Positions 43,639-51,358 are shown, counted from the first letter of the stretch. The stretch is DNA of 64,000 bases from CAIXSE01 sp040769125 (GCA_040769125.1 JAXGLO010000001.1:372001-436000); one strand, 5' to 3'. The notes: generated by a model not told the origin, from the letters alone. Made by a program: numbers and translations.

Positions 43639-44139
43639 CTATGGTTGACTGTGAATCTGACCGTGACCGGACCCTCCGTGCCGGCGGCACGCGCCTTTGC
43701 CGTGTCGGCGGCCTCTGCCGCAGTGGCCGGCGGCCTTCCAGCACGTGATGGCTGCGGCCTTACCGCACGACGGGCAGACGGCAGACGAGGGGTCGGGGGT
43801 GTCGGTCACCCACACGGTGTCGCACGAGGTGCAGCACAGCTGGCGCGGCTCAACGCGATACTGGCCGCCGCCGATCGCGATGGCCTTGCCGGTCACCAGC
43901 GCCTCGGCTACCTTCGCCCGGCCTCTTTCAACCATGCGCCCGACGGTCTGGCGGGACACACCCATCATCCGGGCTGCCTGCTCGTGGTTCAGGCCCTCGA
44001 GGTCTACCAGGCGGATGGCCTCGAGCTCGTCGACTGCAAGAGCGAGCTGCTCGAATTCGCGAGACGGTATGCCGGCCGGCTTGAAGAGTGTGACCCGCGG
44101 CAGTGGGCCGACGGAGCGCTCAATCGGTGGGCGCGGCAA
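43639..44139 (-). CDS. DUF134/UPF0251 helix-turn-helix protein
   Basis: A 166-residue predicted DNA-binding protein. An HTH is evident at about residues 45-80 (EGLNHEQAARMMGVSRQTVGRMVERG, by its ends), followed by a zinc-ribbon-like CCTSC to CPSC pair and a His/Gly/Arg-rich tail. The start is TTG 44139, with GAGGTG 7 bases upstream; no ATG or GTG fits. The promoter directly upstream carries the GCATATGC palindrome, so autoregulation by this protein is a reasonable inference. Confidence 0.85.
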   Translation of the reverse strand: MPRPPIERSVGPLPRVTLFKPAGIPSREFEQLALAVDELEAIRLVDLEGLNHEQAARMMGVSRQTVGRMVERGRAKVAEALVTGKAIAIGGGQYRVEPRQLCCTSCDTVWVTDTPDPSSAVCPSCGKAAAITCWKAAGHCGRGRRHGKGACRRHGGSGHGQIHSQP

Positions 44140-44154
44140 TGGTGCTCACCTCGT

Positions 44155-44198
44155 TTCTTGGCATATGCTCATCATAGCGGCGCCGTCCTGGGGTTCAT
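44155..44198 (-). promoter_or_regulatory. Promoter with palindromic operator, DUF134 gene
   Basis: On the minus strand: -35 ATGAAC (44198-44193), 16-bp spacer, -10 TATGAT (44176-44171), then GAGCATATGCC centred at 44164.5, 6.5 bases past the -10. The palindrome is imperfect on the promoter-distal side. The translation start is only 25 bases downstream. Confidence 0.75.
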
Positions 44199-44199
44199 T

Positions 44200-44658
44200 T
44201 TAGCGCGGCGGCTCGGCGGGGGAAGACGCTTGGCCGGCGTTCGCCGCCGTGTCCTGTGGCGCCGTCCCCGAGGTTCGGCTGGGGAGGGCTCGCCGCTCGT
44301 TGCGCTCCACGTCGGCGCTGAGCGCCGAGGTCGCTACGCCTCCCAGCTCGAGCTCCGTGGGCGGATCCAGTCTGAGGTAGGCGTGCCCCAGCCGGCGCAA
44401 CGGGTCGTGCGCGCTGACGGCGAGTCGCAGCGCGCTGCGGCGCAGGAGTGGGCGTGCAACGCCGTCGGGGTTGCGCAGATCCTGTGCGGCGTACACGCCG
44501 ACGGCGACGAGCGCTTGCCGTGTCGTGCGCCATGTGCTGCTGTCCCTGGAGCCGGCTCCGCGCATCCCGCGATCTCGCGATCCCGGTCGCGAAGCGCCGC
44601 AGCTCGCCTTGCGCCCCCAGCGCTGCCGCCGCATCCTGGGCCTGAGGTCGTCGCTCAT
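44200..44658 (-). CDS. Unrecognised basic protein in the ORP-like cluster
   Basis: A 152-residue protein I do not recognise. GGAGAGG lies 7 bases before the ATG at 44658, a strong ribosome-binding site, and the gap to the preceding NifX gene is 29 bases. The N-terminal half is Arg-rich (RPRMRRQRWGRK), the C-terminal half is more acidic (TELELGG, SADVERNE). There is one Cys and no membrane helix or known motif. Alternative frames over this stretch lack a ribosome-binding site. Confidence 0.55.
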   Translation of the reverse strand: MSDDLRPRMRRQRWGRKASCGASRPGSRDRGMRGAGSRDSSTWRTTRQALVAVGVYAAQDLRNPDGVARPLLRRSALRLAVSAHDPLRRLGHAYLRLDPPTELELGGVATSALSADVERNERRALPSRTSGTAPQDTAANAGQASSPAEPPR

Positions 44659-44687
44659 CGCGATTCCTCTCCTTCCGGGCGATCCTC

Positions 44688-45053
44688 TCAGGATCCGTGT
44701 TCGCCCACAGTCGGCTCCTCGGCCATCGGCAGGTCGCCGCGCTTGAACGAGGCGAGCGCTTCGCACACATGGACCCCGCTCTCCACAGTGTGGGCGACGA
44801 TACCCGCTGCGACAAGCACCTTGTGGGCGTTGGGGCCGATGTTGCCGGTGATGACCGCATCGACGCCTCGTGAGGCGACGGCAGTCGCCGCCTGAACGCC
44901 GGCGCCGCGGGCGGCCTCTGCGTTGGCCGTGTTGTCCACGGCCTCATACTGACCTGAGTCCGTGTCGACGATGATCAGCCAGGGGGCGCGCCCGAATCTC
45001 GGGTCGACCAGTGCTTCGAGGTCGCTACCCTGGGCGCTGATAGCTACTTTCAT
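44688..45053 (-). CDS. NifX/ORP-fold protein, type A
   Basis: A 121-residue NifX/ORP-fold protein: MKVAISAQGSD, VDPRFGRAPWLIIVD, GNIGPNAHKVLVAAGI. It is the closest local relative of residues 1-107 of the Gly/Arg-tailed protein at 41028, but has no tail. Its ATG at 45053 overlaps the radical SAM stop codon at 45050 by 4 bases. Members bind iron-molybdenum or Mo-Cu clusters in known systems; the cluster here is unknown. Confidence 0.87.
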   Translation of the reverse strand: MKVAISAQGSDLEALVDPRFGRAPWLIIVDTDSGQYEAVDNTANAEAARGAGVQAATAVASRGVDAVITGNIGPNAHKVLVAAGIVAHTVESGVHVCEALASFKRGDLPMAEEPTVGEHGS

Positions 45054-46018
45054 GGCGTCTCCTTGGTGGGGTGCTGTGCTGCGACCGCTGCCGCTGCGTA
45101 GAACAGCTGCTCGCCGTGGACGAAGGTGACGGCGGAGCCGGCGTCGACGAGAGCGCTCACCGCCTTCAGGGCCTCGTTGCGATGAATGGCCAGGCCGGCG
45201 GCGATGTCCTCCAGGGTGCATGGGCGCCGCGCGATGAGCGCGGAGACGTTCTCGCGGGAGGTCGCGCCCGCCTCCTCCGTGCTCACGGTGGGGACGATGA
45301 CCTCCGCGCGCGGTGTGAACAGCCGCGCCAGCTCCTCGAACCGCGCGCTCGCGACAGGCCTCGCGCTTGCCTCCGCCGGCGGCCTGACCGCCGTGTTGAG
45401 CTGGATGCGATCCGGTGCGAGACGAGCGGCGATGTCGACCAGTCTCGCGGTATGGGCGGCCGTCGCGGTTATGCCGTCGAGCAGAAGCACCTCCAGCCAG
45501 ATCTCTCCCCGGTACTCTTCCCGGAAGGTCGCCATGCCGGCGACGACATCCGCGAAGCGCAGCGTGCGGTGAGGTCGATTGACGCGCGCGAATGTTTCTT
45601 CATCAGAAGCGTCGAGCGAGGGGATAACGATGTCGGCCTCGGCCAGGTCCCGCCTTACCGCGGGGGAGCCGAGCAGCGACGAATTGGTGAGCACCGCCAC
45701 CGGGATCTGCGCGATCCTCCTGATGCCCTCGATGACCTCGCCGATGCCGGTGTCCAGGGTGGGCTCACCGGAGCCGGCGATGGTGATGATGTCCGGCCTC
45801 GTGTGAAGGCGTGCGGCCACCTCTGCGACGATTGCCGCGGGATCGGCCCAGCGTTGTCGGCGCACAGTCTTGTCGGTGGTGCGCCCCAGCTGGCAGTAGA
45901 TGCAGTCGTAGGTGCACGTCTTGAGCGGTACGAGGTCGACGCCGAGCGAGCGCCCGAGCCGACGAGACGGCACGGGTCCGTAGACGGCCTGATTCTGTGT
46001 GGCGGCGGCGCTCATCAT
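45050..46018 (-). CDS. Radical SAM protein, COG0731-like
   Basis: A 322-residue radical SAM protein. The cluster motif is CTYDCIYCQLGR (C-x3-C-x2-C, near residue 35), with the SAM-binding GSGEPTLD. The start VYGPVPSRRLGRSLGVDLVP is the family hallmark. The C-terminal 80 residues resemble a small winged-helix domain (CTLEDIAAGLAIHRNEALKAVSALV). Two adjacent ATGs exist at 46018 and 46015; AGGA lies just upstream. It may modify a metal cofactor or its carrier in this cluster. Confidence 0.85.
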   Translation of the reverse strand: MMSAAATQNQAVYGPVPSRRLGRSLGVDLVPLKTCTYDCIYCQLGRTTDKTVRRQRWADPAAIVAEVAARLHTRPDIITIAGSGEPTLDTGIGEVIEGIRRIAQIPVAVLTNSSLLGSPAVRRDLAEADIVIPSLDASDEETFARVNRPHRTLRFADVVAGMATFREEYRGEIWLEVLLLDGITATAAHTARLVDIAARLAPDRIQLNTAVRPPAEASARPVASARFEELARLFTPRAEVIVPTVSTEEAGATSRENVSALIARRPCTLEDIAAGLAIHRNEALKAVSALVDAGSAVTFVHGEQLFYAAAAVAAQHPTKETP

Positions 46019-46026
46019 GGTCCTGT

Positions 46027-46938
46027 TCAGCTGTCTGTGGCGGATTCCCCGGCGACAGGCCGTTGATCGTGGTGTGCCGTGAGCTCGAGGATGGGCCGGA
46101 GCGACTCGCGGAACGCCGTTGCCGTGGCGGACTCGGGGTGTGCTCTCACATGGGCAGTCCCGGCTTCCGCCGCCTGTACGACGTCGGGGTCGATCGGGAT
46201 GCGGCCGAGGAACGGTACCCCCATCTCGGCCGCCATGGCCTCTGCGCCACCGCTGAGGAACACGTCCGTCGTCTCTCCGCAGTGCGGACAGACGAAGCCG
46301 CTCATATTCTCGATCACTCCGATCACGGGCAGGTCGAGCGTCTGGCAGAAGGCGAGCGCTTTGCGGACGTCCGTGACGGCGACGTGCTGCGGCGTGGAGA
46401 CGATGACGGCGGCGGCGCCGTCGCCGAGAAGCTCCACGAGCGCCAGAGCCTCGTCGCCGGTTCCCGGTGGTGCGTCGACCACGAGATAGTCGAGGTGACC
46501 CCAGTCGACGCTCGCCAGGAGCTCGCGGATCGCCGAGTACTTGCGCGGCCCGCGCCAGATGACGGCATTGTCCTGCTCCGGCAGGAAGAACTGGATCGAC
46601 ATGGCTGTGAGGTTCTCGCCGACCTGCATCGGGGCGATGCCTCCGCTCTGCCCCGGGCGCGGCGTGTACTCCAGCCCGAGGAGGCCGGGTACGCTCGGAC
46701 CATGCAGGTCGACGTCGAGGAGGCCCACCTTGCTCCCGGCATCGGCGAGGGCGGTGGCCAGGTTCACCGCGACCGTGCTCTTGCCCACGCCGCCCTTGCC
46801 GGAGAGGACGACGATCTTGTGGCGGATCAGGAGCATGCGGATGTCCAGGGCGTCCTGGCCGCTCGGTTCGCCTGCAGCGGCGCATCCGTGGTCGTTGCCG
46901 CCGGCCTCCGCCGGTCGCCGATCGTTCTCGTCACGCAT
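46027..46938 (-). CDS. mrp: Mrp/NBP35-family Fe-S cluster carrier ATPase
   Basis: A 303-residue ApbC/Mrp ATPase. Deviant Walker A is VLSGKGGVGKSTVAVNLA, followed by DVDLHGPSVPGLLG and DAPPGTGDEAL. The CxxC that holds a bridging Fe-S cluster is in MSGFVCPHCGE. Such proteins carry [4Fe-4S] clusters to target apoproteins. It lies 8 bases upstream of the radical SAM gene and 61 bases downstream of the ferredoxin gene, within one leftward operon. Confidence 0.93.
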   Translation of the reverse strand: MRDENDRRPAEAGGNDHGCAAAGEPSGQDALDIRMLLIRHKIVVLSGKGGVGKSTVAVNLATALADAGSKVGLLDVDLHGPSVPGLLGLEYTPRPGQSGGIAPMQVGENLTAMSIQFFLPEQDNAVIWRGPRKYSAIRELLASVDWGHLDYLVVDAPPGTGDEALALVELLGDGAAAVIVSTPQHVAVTDVRKALAFCQTLDLPVIGVIENMSGFVCPHCGETTDVFLSGGAEAMAAEMGVPFLGRIPIDPDVVQAAEAGTAHVRAHPESATATAFRESLRPILELTAHHDQRPVAGESATDS

Positions 46939-46999
46939 CGCTCACCGTACCTTTCGCGAGAGGGGCGAGTTCATCGCCGGGGTGTCCAGGGGCATTGTC

Positions 47000-47242
47000 T
47001 CAGACGGCTTTCAGCTCGAGCACGCCGTTCGGGCACTGGTTCACGCATGCTCCACAGCCGTTACAGGCGTTCTCGTCTACTCGAACCGCCGTCGATGCGA
47101 GCATGATCGCCTCGCGCGGGCAGATGTCGACGCAGGCTTCGCACCAGGTGCAGCTCTCGGGATCGGCGACGACGGCGATGGAATGGTGCCGCGCTGCCGC
47201 TGCGGTCGGCGCTGCGCCGGGACCGCTCTCGGCGTCCTGCAT
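47000..47242 (-). CDS. Small two-[4Fe-4S] ferredoxin
   Basis: An 80-residue ferredoxin with two cluster motifs, CTWCEACVDICP and CNGCGACVNQCP, separated by the usual 25 residues. The first 25 residues are an Ala-rich leader (GPGAAPTAAAARHH). Its ATG shares one base with the TGA of the DUF5320 gene (TGATG). It probably supplies electrons to the neighbouring Fe-S enzymes. Confidence 0.92.
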   Translation of the reverse strand: MQDAESGPGAAPTAAAARHHSIAVVADPESCTWCEACVDICPREAIMLASTAVRVDENACNGCGACVNQCPNGVLELKAV

Positions 47243-47604
47243 CAGCTCTGCCTCGCCGCTTCGAGACGATCCAGTCGTTCGATGACGCTGGCGAGGCTGG
47301 CCTCGATGCGGGCGAAAGGGTCGCTTTGGCTTTCGAGAGCCTCGGTCACCTGTGGCGACTCCTGCACGGCGTATCCGGCGCGCTGCCATCTAGTCAGGCC
47401 TGTGGCGTTGAACTGATGGCGCCAGCCGAATCCGCCGCCGCGGCCGCCGAATCCGCCGCCGCGCCCGCCGAATCCGCCGCCTCTGCGTCCGCGGCCGGCT
47501 CTCATGGCGCTTTCCTGGCCGGAGCGGCCGCCGGCGCAGAGGCCGCGCCCTCCACCTGTCATCGGGCCGTGGCCCATAGGGCCGGTACGATCGTAACCGG
47601 GCAT
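47242..47604 (-). CDS. DUF5320-like Gly-rich protein
   Basis: A 120-residue protein opening MPGYDRTGPMGHGPMTGGG, the DUF5320 signature, followed by a Gly/Arg/Phe repeat (GGFGGRGG three times) and a C-terminal coiled-coil-like segment (FARIEASLASVIERLDRLEA). The family is found beside NifX/ORP-type genes in anaerobes; its function is unknown. AAAGGAGG lies 6 bases before ATG 47604. It is the first gene of the operon reading to 44200. Confidence 0.82.
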   Translation of the reverse strand: MPGYDRTGPMGHGPMTGGGRGLCAGGRSGQESAMRAGRGRRGGGFGGRGGGFGGRGGGFGWRHQFNATGLTRWQRAGYAVQESPQVTEALESQSDPFARIEASLASVIERLDRLEAARQS

Positions 47605-47648
47605 GATGCCTCCTTTCCCAGGGCTCACGACGGAGCCGAGGTGAACAT

Positions 47649-47691
47649 TATGAGCATATGCTCATATTACACCCGGCGCCGGATAGCGCAA
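47649..47691 (-). promoter_or_regulatory. Promoter with 18-bp perfect palindromic operator, main operon
   Basis: On the minus strand: -35 TTGCGC (47691-47686), 16-bp spacer, -10 TAATAT (47669-47664), then the palindrome TATGAGCATATGCTCATA (47666-47649), centred 6.5 bases past the -10. This is the best copy of the site and drives the seven-gene operon starting at 47604. Confidence 0.82.
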
Positions 47692-47919
47692 GCCCCTGCG
47701 TCACCGACTCAGCAAAGCCCGGCGTCGACAAGGTGGCGGCGATCCCGCCTAATGAGATAGCGGCGATCTAGCCGGGAGCTGCCTGACGATCTTCGGCGGC
47801 TCTATCGGCGTTCCGACTGGAGGCACAGTAACCAACCGAGTGGAGGGAGCAGCGTCGAAGAGCGCTTCCGGGTTCGCCTGCGCTCTTTTGACTAGCATAC
47901 GCCTATAACTCTCATCTGC

Positions 47920-48207
47920 TCATTCAGGTTTGACGAACGTGGTCGGCCTCAACCGTGCTCCGGGCTCACATAACGGCAGGAGCGTGCCCCGATACCGTCC
48001 GTCGGATGTCAGGAAGCTCACCGGTATCTTGCGGCTCATCGCGAGATCCAGTGCCCCCGCTGTGGTCTCAATGCGCCCACACAGGACGATGGCGTCGACA
48101 TCGGAGATGCGCACTGTGGCAAGCTCTATGGCTCCAGAGGATACGACAAAGCGCTCCCGCTCTCGTCGTACCTCCGCCCCCTGCTCGTCGATCAGCAAGA
48201 GCCCCAT
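47920..48207 (-). pseudogene. cas1: Truncated Cas1 (N-terminal domain only)
   Basis: A 95-residue ORF matching the N-terminal beta-domain of Cas1: LLLIDEQGAEVRRERERFVV, VDAIVLCGRIETTAGALDLAMS, IPVSFLTSDGRYRGTLLP. The helical nuclease domain with the metal-binding Glu/His/Asp residues is absent; the ORF stops right after the domain boundary. Family length is about 300-340, so roughly 70 percent is missing. GGGAG precedes the ATG at 48207. No cas2, cas4 or effector gene is nearby. It cannot integrate spacers by itself. Confidence 0.75.
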
Positions 48208-48599
48208 CGTCGTCTCCCGAAGCTGCTCGGTAGGGCGATCGGTGCGCTCTTCGCCTCCGGAGCCGCCCCACAGGTGTCCGTTTTCGCCAGACGCCATACC
48301 ACTCCTGTCCGATGCGGATGGCCGAGGGCTCAAGCAAGCACAGAAAAAAAGATGCACACCGGCACTTGCTGAGCCGATTCTGCTGCAAACAGCCGTTTTT
48401 GACTTAAGTGTGCATCTCAGATTGAGGCAAGCAGGCTCGAGATGCACACCTCTTCTTAAAAACGCCTGCACAATGCCGCTTTCCGGGAGATCGTAGCTCT
48501 TCTCCGGAACTCATTCTCTGGGGGTAGCGTGTACGGCGGAAACCGATGTACACTTGAGCACACGATTCCGCTGGATTTCGGCTTGAGAATCGGACAGGA
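48208..48599. other. Leader side of the CRISPR array
   Basis: This 392-base stretch lies between the cas1 stub and the first repeat. It holds an A-tract (48343-48350), repeated GATGCACACC at 48351 and 48441, and a large imperfect inverted repeat at 48392-48466. No gene is supported. Its position on the intact-repeat side, away from the truncated terminal repeat, makes it the likely leader. Confidence 0.6.
48392..48466. repeat. Imperfect inverted repeat in the CRISPR leader
   Basis: Left arm 48392-48418 and right arm 48439-48466 are imperfect reverse complements; the inner 10 bases (GTGCATCTC against GAGATGCAC) match exactly and the outer parts share GGCGTTTTT-like sequence. The loop is about 20 bases. 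It could be a transcription control element, a leader feature or the remnant of a small mobile element. Confidence 0.6.
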
Positions 48600-49420
48600 G
48601 CCTCAGAGGCAGGGACGCCCCATAGGGCATTGAGACAGCGGGCGCGACGGTCCATGATGCGCAGCACGCGGTGCCTCAGAGGCAGGGACGCCCCATAGGG
48701 CATTGAGACATCGCGCTAAATGACGATGGAGTCCGCCGAATGCCTCAGAGGCAGGGACGCCCCATAGGGCATTGAGACTTTGACCCAGGCGTGATGCCTG
48801 GCTTGCCAGCCGGCCTCGCCTCAGAGGCAGGGACGCCCCATAGGGCATTGAGACGGAGCCACGCTGACCATCACCGTGTTGAACTCGAAGCCTCAGAGGC
48901 AGGGACGCCCCATAGGGCATTGAGACAGTCGATGCATCTCCCGAATGAGATGGGACTCGACGGCCTCAGAGGCAGGGACGCCCCATAGGGCATTGAGACA
49001 CAAAACCATCTACTGTTCGGTATGTCGGAGCGCTGGCCTCAGAGGCAGGGACGCCCCATAGGGCATTGAGACTCGAGAAAGTGCACGACCACCGCGTCAC
49101 CCACGCACGTTGCCTCAGAGGCAGGGACGCCCCATAGGGCATTGAGACCATGACTCCTCCTCCTTCGGGGATCTCTCGGGTTTGCGCCTCAGAGGCAGGG
49201 ACGCCCCATAGGGCATTGAGACACAACGTCGCCGCAGGTCGTCGACCCGGCGACTTCCAGCCTCAGAGGCAGGGACGCCCCATAGGGCATTGAGACAAAG
49301 ATTCTTTTGCGCATCTGCTTATTCTTGGCCTTGCCTCAGAGGCAGGGACGCCCCATAGGGCATTGAGACAACTCGTCGCTCGGGTCGCCCGTGCTCATCT
49401 ACAGACAGCCTCAGAGGCAG
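48600..49420 (+). CRISPR. Orphan CRISPR array, 11 full repeats plus one truncated repeat
   Basis: The 37-bp repeat starts GCCTCAGAGGCAGGGACG and ends GGGCATTGAGAC. Full copies start at 48600, 48673, 48742, 48818, 48890, 48963, 49036, 49112, 49186, 49260 and 49333, all identical by eye. A 13-bp truncated copy (GCCTCAGAGGCAG) at 49408 marks the trailer end. Eleven spacers are 32-39 bp and unrelated to each other. The 3' end ATTGAGAC is the usual 8-nt crRNA handle of type I/III arrays and, with the truncated end, sets plus-strand transcription. Each repeat holds two short hairpins (GCCTC/GAGGC and GCCC/GGGC). No effector genes are in the window. Confidence 0.97.
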
Positions 49421-49707
49421 TCAGCTAGCGCTCATACACGGTGCCTCCGGGCAAGTCACAGGGACGGCCAGTTGCACCAACGGGCTCATGCGCCCGATGA
49501 ACTATCTCGGCCTGCCCGACCGAGTTCTCCCAGAGTCCCTGTCCCGGAGCATCTCGCCATCCTGTGATACGGGCATCCTCGGCGGCAGTGGCTCCGGGGT
49601 TATTCTCATGCCGGCACATCATCTTGACGGACGTGGCCCTGCTCCATAGGCGGCGCCCATAAGGCCTGTACGCGGTCCTTACCTCAACCGGACCCACCGA
49701 CAGCGAT
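49421..49707. other. Region after the array, with an IS256-end-like sequence
   Basis: No gene is supported. At 49617-49637 a 21-base stretch containing ATCTTGACGGACGTGGC matches, in inverted orientation and with one mismatch, 60288-60308 at the left end of an IS256-type relic. A minus-strand ORF (49425-49745) spans the stretch but has no recognisable content. Confidence 0.45.
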
Positions 49708-50025
49708 GTGCCTGATGAAGCGCCTGAGGACGAGTCAGGCGTCATCCAGGAGCTGTGGGACGCCGATCACGCTGGACTCGCGAACGTCAACGGCAAATTC
49801 GGCTACAACTTCATCGAGGCTTGGATGATCCTCCGCAACCGCACCATTGATCAGATCTCCAAGGAATTCGTGCCCGCCTATGCCCACGGCTGCTGGCGTT
49901 GCCACAGGCTCGAAAGCGAGACCTGCCCGGTCCGCCAGGTGTGCGAGGATGGCGGCGATAGGATCGCGTGGTGCGCGGGTGTTGCCGCTGTCGAGAATGA
50001 GAAGAGATCGGAGGATTCCGAATGA
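49708..50025 (+). CDS. Unrecognised Cys-containing small protein
   Basis: A 105-residue protein from GTG 49708, not recognised. The N-terminus is acidic (DEAPEDESG); the middle reads as a helical segment (FGYNFIEAWMILRNRTIDQI); the C-terminal third has HGCWRCHRLESETCPVRQVC, four cysteines and two histidines that could bind zinc. It overlaps the next gene by 4 bases (ATGA), evidence that both are real. AT content is higher than in the surrounding genes, fitting an island. Confidence 0.55.
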   Translation: MPDEAPEDESGVIQELWDADHAGLANVNGKFGYNFIEAWMILRNRTIDQISKEFVPAYAHGCWRCHRLESETCPVRQVCEDGGDRIAWCAGVAAVENEKRSEDSE

Positions 50026-50732
50026 GTGATCGCATCACCTACGACGACTGCGATAGCGACGACTACCAAGGCGCCGGTTGCGGAGCGTACGACCCAGACA
50101 CTTGCTGCCGTGACGAGCGGGCGCGCCTGCTTGAAGAGCTGTTTCTGCCCGCGCTGAGATACCGCATTGAAACCAACGCAAACGACCCGTGGAAGTTCCC
50201 CGCATTCATGAAGAGCATCTGGAATGACGTGACTAAGGAGTACAGGAACATCACCATGCGGTGGATCAGCGAGGAGCTTGCCGGCGAAGGGCTATTCGAG
50301 GATGAGCGGCAAGCGTGGAGCGAGTTCTTGGTGTGGGCCGAGGGGGAGGAGAAGAAGAGCGAGCGACCACCCCAGCTCTTTCGGAAGGGCCTCCCCGGGC
50401 CCTTGTCGCCGGGGCGGGACGTTTCGGCCGTAAGCCTTGTTTCCTCAGCGAGGTCGAGCGGCGGTACCAAGCAGAGACGGAGGACACCAGTGGAGCCAGT
50501 GAAACCTAAGCCCGGCATGCTTGACGAAGCGTATGAGGCGCTGGACAGCATCAACGAGGGCTTTCTCGACTCCGCCATCGTGGATCGTAAAGTCGAGAAG
50601 TACACGAGCGGCGTTCTCAAGCGAACGATCACGATCACGATCGAGCTGTGGGAGAAGTGGGATGAGGAGCGGATCAAGAGGGAGAGCGAACTCATGGCTG
50701 AGGACAGGAAGAAGCGAGAGCGCCTGTTTTAA
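50022..50732 (+). CDS. Unrecognised protein downstream of the CRISPR array
   Basis: A 236-residue protein with no family I know. The N-terminus is acidic with cysteines (DDCDSDDYQGAGCGAYDPDTCC); a helical, Trp-containing segment follows (KFPAFMKSIWNDV); the last 70 residues are a charged, coiled-coil-like stretch (WEKWDEERIKRESELMAEDRKKRE). It is translationally coupled to the preceding gene. Both sit between the array and a recombinase remnant, so they are probably cargo of a degraded mobile element. Confidence 0.55.
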   Translation: MSDRITYDDCDSDDYQGAGCGAYDPDTCCRDERARLLEELFLPALRYRIETNANDPWKFPAFMKSIWNDVTKEYRNITMRWISEELAGEGLFEDERQAWSEFLVWAEGEEKKSERPPQLFRKGLPGPLSPGRDVSAVSLVSSARSSGGTKQRRRTPVEPVKPKPGMLDEAYEALDSINEGFLDSAIVDRKVEKYTSGVLKRTITITIELWEKWDEERIKRESELMAEDRKKRERLF

Positions 50733-50779
50733 GCCTTGAACGCGACCTTGTCTCCGGCTGCTGGAGACGCCGCGGCTGC

Positions 50780-51358
50780 ATGGGCCTGGCATGCTGCCGC
50801 CGAAGACGGTGCGCGCCCTGCGTGGCATGCGCTGCCGTCGGCCTGCGCCATGGCGAGCTCCTTGCCGTCCGCTGGTGCGACATCGCTGGCGGAGTCGTGG
50901 ATGTGCCTCGGCAGGTCGTCTACGAGAGCAGCTACGGTGGCTGTCGCATCGCCGAACATGTGAAGACGGCTAGTGGGCGCCGAATTGCCGCCCTACCCGC
51001 GTTCACCATGGATCTCCTCATCGATCTTAAGGGCAGGCGGCAGGCCCAGGCGACGCTGGCCGGTGAGAAGTGGAGCGATGAGCGTCTGATCAGTGACTGC
51101 CATGACGGCAGACCGGTCAACCCTGACAACGCTGGGGTCGAGTTCGCCTGCATCACCGAGCGGGCGGGCATGCCCGCCCTGCGCTTCCACGCTCTGCGTC
51201 ACGCCTTTGCCATCGAGTTCCTGCACCGCCAGAAGGCGGACGTGGTGATGGTGCAGCACCGGCTCGGGCGCTCTGGCCCTAACGCAACAATGCGCATGTA
51301 CGTGTTGCCAGAATTCTCCCAACAGGTGACCGGCGCCGACCTGCTTTCGCAGGCGTGA
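50780..51358 (+). pseudogene. Tyrosine recombinase, C-terminal remnant
   Basis: About 190 residues of a phage-type integrase catalytic domain. The first Arg is in GLRHGELLAVRWCDI, the HxxR pair in FHALRHAFAIEFLH, and the Tyr nucleophile in TMRMYVLPE. The usual LGHSS box reads LGRSG, so one catalytic His is replaced by Arg. The N-terminal core-binding domain is missing and the first residues (LACCRRRRCAPC) are frameshifted. It is the likely agent that once mobilised the 47.9-51.4 kb island; now probably inactive. Confidence 0.7.

Noticed and set aside
48603..49226. ORFs with repeated MPYGASLPLR sequence
   Set aside because: These are translations of the CRISPR repeat, not proteins.
49425..49745. 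106-codon minus-strand ORF after the CRISPR array
   Set aside because: No motif, no ribosome-binding site, and it spans the transposon-end-like sequence and overlaps the better supported plus-strand gene at 49708.
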